Of a stretch of 64,000 nt of DNA, positions 58,643-64,000 are shown piece by piece. The stretch is taken from IMG/VR virus record IMGVR_UViG_3300050034_000403, positions 1 to 64,000 of that record; one strand, 5' to 3'. The DNA comes from a virus. Made by a program: the position numbers and the translations under genes. The notes beneath the pieces are model-generated. The model had not been told where the DNA came from and ran no database searches. It worked only from the letters and a program-made list of their open reading frames with translations. Positions within the stretch are counted from its first letter, which is position 1; the number at the start of each line of letters is the position of its first letter.

Positions 58643-59224
58643 ATGCCTCTTTTGGCTACCGTTCCTACTCCTCCCACGCCGATCAGCGCACCGGAACCAG
58701 AACGCCACAGAGGCCGACCAGCCCTCACAGATGAAGAGCGCGAAGAGCGGCGACTTGCACGGAACAAAGCACGGCGCGAACAGCGCCAAGCCGCGCACGT
58801 TGCCGTAGAACCCCCGCCGCCTGCCGTGGAAGTCGAAGAACCCCAGCCCACTCCACCACCAGCGCCACCACACGTTTACTTTGCGCTGGGCCAACGTGCC
58901 CGCGCTTTGCTGGGCTTTGGTCTAGGGGCATTCGTGCCCCTGGCCAGCTACATGGAAATTCACTTTGAAGTGGGTCACCACCCGCAGCTCTGGTTTCTCG
59001 TGGCCGGGGCGCTTGCTTACTCCGCGATCAGCGTCTACACCTGGGCCGTCGAGGCCTTTCATTACCAGCTCAAGGCACTCGGCTTTGTCGTGCTGCTTGA
59101 AGGCACCATGACGTTCTGCAGCATCCTCTGGCTGAGTTTGGCCGGGCTGGCAATTCTCATGATCCTGAACGCCATCACCGCCGCTGTTACGTTGCAGGCG
59201 CGCAGTCCGGATTCCGGACTCTAG
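58643..59224 (+). CDS. Membrane protein with charged Pro-rich N-terminus
   Basis: The 193-residue protein has a disordered N-terminus (TDEEREERRLARNKARREQR, then PPPPAVEVEEPQPTPPPAPP) followed by three or four hydrophobic segments (LLGFGLGAFVPLASYM, LWFLVAGALAYSAISVYTWA, LKALGFVVLLEGTMTFCSIL, LSLAGLAILMILNAITAAV). It probably lies in the inner membrane. Function unknown. Confidence 0.6.
   Translation: MPLLATVPTPPTPISAPEPERHRGRPALTDEEREERRLARNKARREQRQAAHVAVEPPPPAVEVEEPQPTPPPAPPHVYFALGQRARALLGFGLGAFVPLASYMEIHFEVGHHPQLWFLVAGALAYSAISVYTWAVEAFHYQLKALGFVVLLEGTMTFCSILWLSLAGLAILMILNAITAAVTLQARSPDSGL
59204..59220. repeat. AGTCC palindrome copy 5
   Basis: AGTCCGGATTCCGGACT, a perfect 8+1+8 palindrome, covers the last codons of the membrane-protein gene. 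Confidence 0.6.
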
Positions 59225-59293
59225 CAAATCGCTCGGCGGTGCGAATACAAGTTGACGCATTGATACGACAGGCGCAAAGTATTGGATAGGCCC

Positions 59294-59352
59294 TATTTGA
59301 TAGGGGACCAAGTTTTTTTGAATACTCCGGCAATTCAAAGAACCGAGGCGAA
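59294..59352 (+). promoter_or_regulatory. GATAGG leader element 8
   Basis: TTTGATAGGGGACCAAGTTT, then an A/T-rich stretch and AGAACCGAGGCG before the ATG at 59356; no strong hairpin. A degenerate TTGGATAGGCCC lies just upstream (59283-59293). Confidence 0.6.
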
Positions 59353-59355
59353 AGA

Positions 59356-59571
59356 ATGTATTTGTTTCCTGACATGCTCAATTTGACTGAAGTCAAGTGG
59401 CCCACAGATGCACATCGCGATGTGGCCGAAAAGGCACTGCTTGGCAATCGCAACTACAGCCGTCTTTCTGATCTGACAGAGGCGACAAGGATTATCTCCC
59501 ATATTCCTGCCGACAAGATCAAAACGGTAACCGCCGTGGACCTTATGCGTCTTGGCATCATGATCGATTAA
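59356..59571 (+). CDS. 71-residue small protein
   Basis: The sequence (YLFPDMLNLTEVKWPTDAHR, DVAEKALLGNRNYSRLSDLT, EATRIISHIPADKIKTVTAV) is helical and ends VDLMRLGIMID. It has no recognised family and is encoded before the zinc-repeat gene. Confidence 0.5.
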   Translation: MYLFPDMLNLTEVKWPTDAHRDVAEKALLGNRNYSRLSDLTEATRIISHIPADKIKTVTAVDLMRLGIMID

Positions 59572-59586
59572 CGAAAGCGAGACTCA

Positions 59587-60192
59587 ATGAGCGTTGAAAA
59601 AGTCGAAAAGATTTTCAGCAAATGCGTTTGCGAACGGCCGGATTGCCCTGGCAAGGGCAAACCCTGGTACTTCAAGGGGGGAGAGCTTCCCGACCGTTGC
59701 CACTGGTGCAAGCGCATCAAGTGGTGGGGCATCGATCTTTCTCTTGAAGAGCGTAACAAGGTGCGGCAACAGTACATCCAAGACGTTGTAAAAATCGTCA
59801 ACAAATGCGTATGCGAGCACGACGATTGCCCGGGGCAGGGCAAGCCCTGGTACTCGAAGAATGAGGCGATTCCCGCTCGTTGCCACTGGTGCAATCGTAC
59901 AAGCTGGAACGGCGTCGACCGCCGACTGCTCAGCCAGAAATCCATCTGGGTGCGTGTCCAACAGTGCACCGTATGCGGCGGCACGGAATGGGCCACGGAT
60001 GAGGCAGGCGAATCGGTCTGCGTACACTGCACGAAATCGGCTTCGCCGCGGCTCAAGCCAAAAGAGCGAAAGATTGTGCCTGCCGCTCATGCACCTGGCT
60101 GCACCTGCGCACTGTGCCGCAAGAAGCGCGCCAAGAAACCCGCTGCAGCCATTGCGCTGCCCAAACCCAAGAGAGTGAGGAACCCGGAATGA
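59587..60192 (+). CDS. Zinc protein with duplicated Cys/His unit
   Basis: The 201-residue protein contains two similar units, KCVCERPDCPGKGKPWYFKG...RCHWCKRIKWWGI and KCVCEHDDCPGQGKPWYSKN...RCHWCNRTSWNGV, about 75 residues apart. A third zinc ribbon (CTVCGGTEWATDE...CVHC) and a basic tail with CTCALCRKKRAKKP follow. The duplication suggests binding to a repeated nucleic acid or protein target. No known family. Confidence 0.65.
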   Translation: MSVEKVEKIFSKCVCERPDCPGKGKPWYFKGGELPDRCHWCKRIKWWGIDLSLEERNKVRQQYIQDVVKIVNKCVCEHDDCPGQGKPWYSKNEAIPARCHWCNRTSWNGVDRRLLSQKSIWVRVQQCTVCGGTEWATDEAGESVCVHCTKSASPRLKPKERKIVPAAHAPGCTCALCRKKRAKKPAAAIALPKPKRVRNPE

Positions 60193-60404
60193 ACATGCAG
60201 ATCATCTTGCGGCAACTCGACAGCGACGACTTTGGAAAGATGCTGAAAGTCTGCAAAAGCTCACGCGAACGGTTTTACCTGGAAGCCGCGCGCATTAATC
60301 CAAACTTTGAATACCACATCGATCTGCCCGGCCCCGATGGCCCTACCAAACCCGTCGACATGCAAACGTGGCTTGCCGACAAAGAAAGGTTCCCCGACGA
60401 CTGA
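60189..60404 (+). CDS. 71-residue small protein
   Basis: It starts within the previous stop (ATGA). The sequence (MQIILRQLDSDDFGKMLKVC, KSSRERFYLEAARINPNFEY) is a helical N-terminal unit with a Pro-rich end. Function unknown. Confidence 0.5.
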   Translation: MNMQIILRQLDSDDFGKMLKVCKSSRERFYLEAARINPNFEYHIDLPGPDGPTKPVDMQTWLADKERFPDD

Positions 60405-60432
60405 GCAAAATGATGGCACAATGGGAGGTCAA

Positions 60433-61140
60433 ATGACGGAAAAAGTACACTTTCGCAAGGATCTGACAGGCAAAGTCTTTGGTCGGCTTACTGTAACGGG
60501 ATACTCGCATCAAGCCGGAAAGTCATCGGTTTGGAACTGCCTTTGCGTCTGCGGAAATACGACTCAAGTTCGCCAAAGCAATCTTACGAGGGGCGGCGTT
60601 GTTTCCTGTGGTTGCCGCAGAAAAGAAATTCAAAATCACATCAAGTTCTATTCTCCAGAATCTGCTCTTACGCATGGCTGCGCTCGCACACGGTTAGGAA
60701 AAAGGACTGCTGTCTATACGATATGGTGTGGGATGAAACGGCGTTGTTCTTCACCAAAATGCAAATGCTTTTCGTACTACGGCGGACGTGGAATCAAAGT
60801 CTGCAAACGATGGGAAAAGTTTGAAAACTTCCTGGCGGATATGGGTAAGCCAAAACCGGGAATGACACTTGACCGCTTTCCGGATAAAGACGGCGATTAT
60901 GAACCGACAAATTGCCGATGGGCTACATGGAAAGAGCAGGCAAACAATCAACGCCCCCGTTCATTTTTCATTGACAAGCCTGAACATGCTGACATTTTGC
61001 AGAAAATCTTATCGCTGCACTCTTTGGGCAAAACTACCAGAGATATTGCAGACGTGCTGAATTCTATGAAAATTATGTCACCCCGTGGAAAATGCTGGTG
61101 GGGATCAGGCATTGATCGTATCTTGCGCAATCATCGATAG
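60433..61140 (+). CDS. HNH-like homing endonuclease
   Basis: The ATG at 60433 follows GGGAGG; an ATG at 60421 is less well placed. The 235-residue protein has FGRLTVTGYSHQAGKSSVWN, CLCVCGNTTQVRQSNLTRGG, VVSCGCRRKE, and the core TIWCGMKRRCSSPKCKCFSY, YGGRGIKVCKRW, MTLDRFPDKDGDYEPTNCRW. This matches the endonuclease at 3897 in the core. The C-terminus (GKTTRDIADVLNSMKIMSPR) is helix-turn-helix-like. A selfish element in the early cluster. Confidence 0.8.
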   Translation: MTEKVHFRKDLTGKVFGRLTVTGYSHQAGKSSVWNCLCVCGNTTQVRQSNLTRGGVVSCGCRRKEIQNHIKFYSPESALTHGCARTRLGKRTAVYTIWCGMKRRCSSPKCKCFSYYGGRGIKVCKRWEKFENFLADMGKPKPGMTLDRFPDKDGDYEPTNCRWATWKEQANNQRPRSFFIDKPEHADILQKILSLHSLGKTTRDIADVLNSMKIMSPRGKCWWGSGIDRILRNHR

Positions 61141-61147
61141 GAGAAAA

Positions 61148-61828
61148 ATGGAAGCTGTTTCATATATGCGGTGTTCTGGCGAAAGCCAAGTTCTCGGCGA
61201 TACGTGGGAACGTCAGCGCGCAGTTATCGTTAAATATGCCGCCGCCAATGAAATTGCAATTGTCGATGAATTCCGGGATGAAGGCGTAACAGGCAAGATG
61301 GAGTTGGAAGGACGTGCCGGTCTTTCAGCCTGCATACAATTCATCCGTGAAAAGGGAATCAAGCTTGTTTTGGTTGAGTCCAGCGACAGATTGGCCCGCG
61401 ACATGATCGTGGCAGAAGTTGTTGTACGCGAGTTTCAAAAGATTGGAGTTCGCGTCATTTCTGCGTCTGGCGGTATCGATCTAACCGAGGGAGACGATTC
61501 CAACCCCACGGCTAAACTAATTCGTCAGATTCTAGCGGCCGTCGCCGAGTTTGATCGCTGCGTAATCGTACTTAAGCTACGCGGTGCGCGCCAGCGCAAA
61601 AAGGCTAGGGGAGAACGAGGAGATGGCCGGCACGCCTTTGGAGAAAAGCCTGGAGAAGCCGTGGTTCTCGCACAGATTCGTGCGTTAAAGGCCCAAGGAG
61701 AGACGATCAGGACCATTGCCGACACCTTGAACGCCGCCGCCATTCCAACGCGCATGGGGGGCACCTGGAAGGCCGGGACGGTGGCAAAGATCCTTGCTCG
61801 TGAGAAATTTCACAGCGCTTGCGCGTGA
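61148..61828 (+). CDS. Small serine recombinase (resolvase family)
   Basis: The ATG at 61148 follows AGGAG. The 226-residue protein has the resolvase catalytic start EAVSYMRCSGESQVLGDTWE with Ser10, EFRDEGVTGKMELEGRAGLS, and VLVESSDRLARDM (Asp80, Arg81, Arg84). The C-terminal recombinase/helix-turn-helix part is ALKAQGETIRTIADTLNAAA, IPTRMGGTWKAGTVAKILAR. It resembles serine integrases of the short type. It could integrate the phage or resolve dimers. It is 64 bases from the distal end of array C. Confidence 0.8.
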   Translation: MEAVSYMRCSGESQVLGDTWERQRAVIVKYAAANEIAIVDEFRDEGVTGKMELEGRAGLSACIQFIREKGIKLVLVESSDRLARDMIVAEVVVREFQKIGVRVISASGGIDLTEGDDSNPTAKLIRQILAAVAEFDRCVIVLKLRGARQRKKARGERGDGRHAFGEKPGEAVVLAQIRALKAQGETIRTIADTLNAAAIPTRMGGTWKAGTVAKILAREKFHSACA

Positions 61829-61891
61829 ATTACGCGTTTTCATCGGAATTAGGGTATTTGAAAGCAAAAAGGTAGTTGAGCTATATCAAGA

Positions 61892-63195
61892 GTTGCATCT
61901 ATGCGATGCACTTCAACTGCATTGCTACCGATATGGTAGCGCTGTCGCTACGGATTTCGCGTTGCACTTATCCAGTGCACTTCAACTGCATTACTACGCT
62001 GGTGGGTCCTTGTAAGTTGCATCTACGCGATGCACTCAAACTGCTTTGATGCTTGCTACCTTTTGGCACATTTCCATTTTTCCAGTAGTTGCATCTATGC
62101 GATGCACTGAGACTATTTTGCGACACGGAGTTGAATCAAGAAGCAATAAGCCTGTTGCATCTATGCGATGCACTTTGACTGCTTTGCTATCCCACTAATA
62201 AGCCTTTGCAGGATCATTTTCCCAGTTGCATCTGCTCGATGCACTTTAACTACCTTGCGACCATGTGAGAATGCTGGTGGCTCTCTCTTGACGAAGTTGC
62301 ATCTGCTCGATGCACTCAAACTACATTGCGACACGGCTACGGAAGCCGTCTTGCTGCTGCTATGAATGTTGCATCTGTTCGATGCACTTTAACTACCTTG
62401 CGACGACTGTTTATGCTTTTGAACTCACACACTACGACCGTTGCATCTGTTCGATGCACTGAAACTACATTGCGACAGCAGAAAAAATCGAGAAATGATT
62501 CCGATACCATGTTGCATCTGCTCGATGCACTGAAACTACCTTGCGACGAAACCTGGAAAACCTGTCCACCGGGACCGTAATAGTTGCATCTGCTCGATGC
62601 ACTAAAACTATCTTGCGACGTTCGACTTCAGCCAAGAGAGACATGACCGCGAGTGTTGCATCTGTTCGATGCACTTAAACTATCTTGCGACCCTATAATT
62701 TGTCCAGACACTAGCGTCCACAACCGTTGCATCTGTTCGATGCACTGAAACTGCCTTGCGACGCATGTACTCCCAAAGCGTGTACTCTTGATGCAAGTTG
62801 CATCTGTTCGATGCACTGAAACTACATTGCGGCTTGGTGAGCCCTTGGAAAGTGTTAGCAGGTCATCAAGGTTGCATCTGTTCAATGCACTGAAACTATC
62901 TTGCGGCATGATCGAGCAGTTGAGCAATACAAGGTGCGATACGCGTTGCATCTGTTCGATGCACTTTAACTACCTTGCGACACGAAATTGCGGGACTCTT
63001 TTACCAGGTGATGGATGTTGCATCTGTTCGATGCACTGAAACTACATTGCGACCTAAACATCACCATGCAGGACAAGCTCGACCTCCAGTTGCATCTGTT
63101 CGATGCACTGAAACTACATTGTGACTCGCCACCTTCGGAAGAAACAAGAAGACCAGAAGTTGCATCTGTTCGATGCACTGAAACTACATTGCGGC
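61892..63195 (-). CRISPR. CRISPR array C, 19 repeats, 18 spacers
   Basis: 37-base repeats start at 61892, 61961, 62016, 62088, 62154, 62225, 62296, 62368, 62440, 62511, 62583, 62655, 62726, 62797, 62871, 62945, 63017, 63089 and 63159. Period is 69-74 except at the left end (55 and 66). Spacers are 18-37 bases, mostly 34-35, and all different. In the inferred RNA sense (minus strand) the repeat starts GTCGCAATGTAGTTTCAG and ends with hairpin TGCATCGAACAGATGCA plus AC. Right-hand repeats are nearly uniform; the leftmost seven are increasingly divergent, so the growth end is at the right, beside a leader promoter. No cas gene is adjacent. Confidence 0.95.
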
Positions 63196-63233
63196 TGCGC
63201 TCATTATAACGCTTTGCGATTGAAGAAGATCAA
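63196..63233 (-). promoter_or_regulatory. Leader promoter of array C
   Basis: On the minus strand TTGATC (63228-63233), 19 bases, TATAAT (63203-63208), ending seven bases before the first repeat. GCAAAGCGTTATAAT is shared almost fully with the leader of array A. This places the start of transcription at the array edge. Confidence 0.75.
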
Positions 63234-63382
63234 GGACGTTTTTCGCGAACCTCGCAAATCTGCGCTCTTCTAGTTGGGATGCTCGATACAATGCCCTCAT
63301 TATCTCCTTCAAAATCATTTTCTTACGCCTTGCGCGAACCTCCCGCCTTTTTCCGGCCGCTTAGGGTTCGCGGAAAACCAGC
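63234..63382. other. Non-coding leader-distal segment
   Basis: Between the leader promoter and the endolysin stop. It is A/T-rich with no open frame of protein-like composition. The repeated TTCGCGAACCT / TTGCGCGAACCT words could be part of a leader or terminator for the endolysin gene. Confidence 0.3.
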
Positions 63383-63928
63383 TCAAATCGTCGGTTGATA
63401 CGTGCCGGCCATCAATTGCTTGGCGATCACGTCGTTTTGGTTGGGCCATGCCGCACGGCGCGCCAACCCTTCTCGCTGCGCTTCCCGCACCGCATCCGCT
63501 TTGATCCATCGATCATAACTCTGGTACTGGATCAGCCGCATCCATTCCAGCACCAGCGTGCTGATCGCTTGATTCACAGCCGCCAGCGTGCCCGGTCCAA
63601 AAAGGCCATCCACCTCCACAGTGTGGCCCGCATGGATCAGCGCGGCCTGCAAATGCTCAATACCGGTCTCTGTGCCCTGGTTTACCCCATCGTCAAGCAG
63701 CTTGGTGGCCACGTCCTGGTTCACGATCTGGCTGTAGAGCGGATTCCAAAAATACTTCAGATAAAGCGCGGTCGCTTCCTCGGCCGTCTTTGGCTGGGCA
63801 ATCTTAAGAAGCTTGCACGTGGCCGCTGACCATCCGAACTTGGTCTTGCCGCCAGGGTCACCCTTCAGGGTTCCCACGCCCCCCTCATGCGCCAGCACCA
63901 CCTTGATCGCCACATTGAAATCAGCCAT
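63383..63928 (-). CDS. Endolysin, GH108-type muramidase with peptidoglycan-binding domain
   Basis: The 181-residue protein has the GH108 pattern: VVLAHEGGVGTLKGDPGGKT with the likely catalytic Glu at residue 15, KFGWSAATCKL, AEEATALYLKYFWNPLYSQI, VATKLLDDGVNQGTETGIEH. A PG_binding_3-type C-terminal part follows (ALIHAGHTVEVDGLFGPGTL, AAVNQAISTLVLEWMRLI). It cuts the glycan chain of the cell wall at lysis. There is no signal peptide, so export needs a holin. It lies apart from the holin-like genes at 19-20 kb. Confidence 0.85.
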   Translation of the reverse strand: MADFNVAIKVVLAHEGGVGTLKGDPGGKTKFGWSAATCKLLKIAQPKTAEEATALYLKYFWNPLYSQIVNQDVATKLLDDGVNQGTETGIEHLQAALIHAGHTVEVDGLFGPGTLAAVNQAISTLVLEWMRLIQYQSYDRWIKADAVREAQREGLARRAAWPNQNDVIAKQLMAGTYQPTI

Positions 63929-64000
63929 GCACCAGCTCTCCCTGCCCCAGCAAAAAGCTTTCGTACGCCCGCAAGACGTGCGCCTTGCCCACAGGCTGGC
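63921..64000 (-). CDS. Partial upstream gene, C-terminal end only
   Basis: The frame runs from the window edge to TGA at 63921-63923, ending KAHVLRAYESFLLGQGELVH. It overlaps the endolysin start by eight bases, which is typical of coupled phage genes. Too short for identification. Confidence 0.4.
   Translation of the reverse strand, partial: QPVGKAHVLRAYESFLLGQGELVHG

Noticed and set aside
61892-63195. Interpretation of the arrays as replication iterons or boxB-type antitermination sites only
   Set aside because: Regular 71-72-base period, unique 34-37-base spacers and a leader promoter fit a CRISPR array better, although the G..A pentaloop keeps a protein-binding role open.
61794-63209. 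Short open frames inside array C with repeated peptides such as LHLLDALKLHCD and CSMHFN
   Set aside because: They are translations of the repeats and spacers, not genes.
1-64000. Cas effector within the window
   Set aside because: All proteins above 300 residues were examined by eye for RuvC (D..E..D), HEPN (RxxxxH), HNH-in-RuvC or Cas1/Cas2 patterns; the large ones are virion-type and the HNH proteins are small homing endonucleases. None is a convincing effector.

Overview
The window is a 64-kb piece of a large tailed-phage genome (or prophage), probably podovirus-like. On the minus strand it carries terminase large subunit, portal, scaffold, major capsid protein, connectors, a long nozzle/fibre-like protein and three large ejection-type proteins, with no tape measure, sheath or baseplate set. 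The host is probably a Gram-negative-type bacterium: several gene products carry ordinary Sec or Tat signal peptides and the promoters are sigma70-like. Acidobacteriota would fit, but that is a guess. No DNA polymerase, helicase or primase is present, so the genome extends beyond the window.

Layout. 1-1484 (+): 3' part of a radical SAM gene and a small glycosyltransferase. 1498-1981: leader and short CRISPR-like array A. 2048-2999 (+): two small DNA-binding-type genes. 2996-44855 (-): the virion/lysis block. In transcription order it runs HTH regulator and small genes, terminase, portal, scaffold, capsid, decoration, connector, signal-peptide-bearing fibre-like proteins, lysis genes, connector, nozzle, fibre, ejection proteins and a possible nuclease. 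This block is interrupted by HNH-type homing endonuclease genes and a plus-strand toxin-antitoxin pair. 45061-45539 (+): RHH protein plus membrane protein. 45638-46262: decayed array B. 46300-47831 (-): TacAT-like toxin-antitoxin, a zinc-ribbon ORF containing a tRNA-like sequence, and a small conserved gene. 47832-48650: non-coding regulatory region. 48651-61828 (+): an early/accessory cluster of about 28 mostly small genes (DUF932, N6-type DNA methyltransferase, VapBC, homing endonuclease, serine recombinase). 61892-63195: CRISPR array C, with its leader on the right. 63383-64000 (-): endolysin and the end of another gene.

The strongest unusual signal is three dispersed CRISPR-like arrays (7, about 13 and 19 units) built on one hairpin repeat. 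Each has a six-base-pair stem and a five-base loop that in the inferred RNA sense always starts with G and ends with A. Stems differ between units by compensatory changes. Arrays A and C each begin 7-9 bases after a nearly identical leader promoter (TTGAYC, 19 bases, TATAAT); array B has a degenerate version. No cas gene is visible in the window. The effector must lie outside it, be supplied by the host, or be of an unrecognised kind.

Other unusual features: an ice-binding-type (DUF3494) domain inserted into one of two tandem paralogous virion proteins; a seven-copy intergenic element in the late region with alternative hairpins; a repeated TTTTGATAGGGGAC-plus-hairpin leader in the early region; dispersed AGTCC-type palindromes; and three or more toxin-antitoxin-like modules in one phage.
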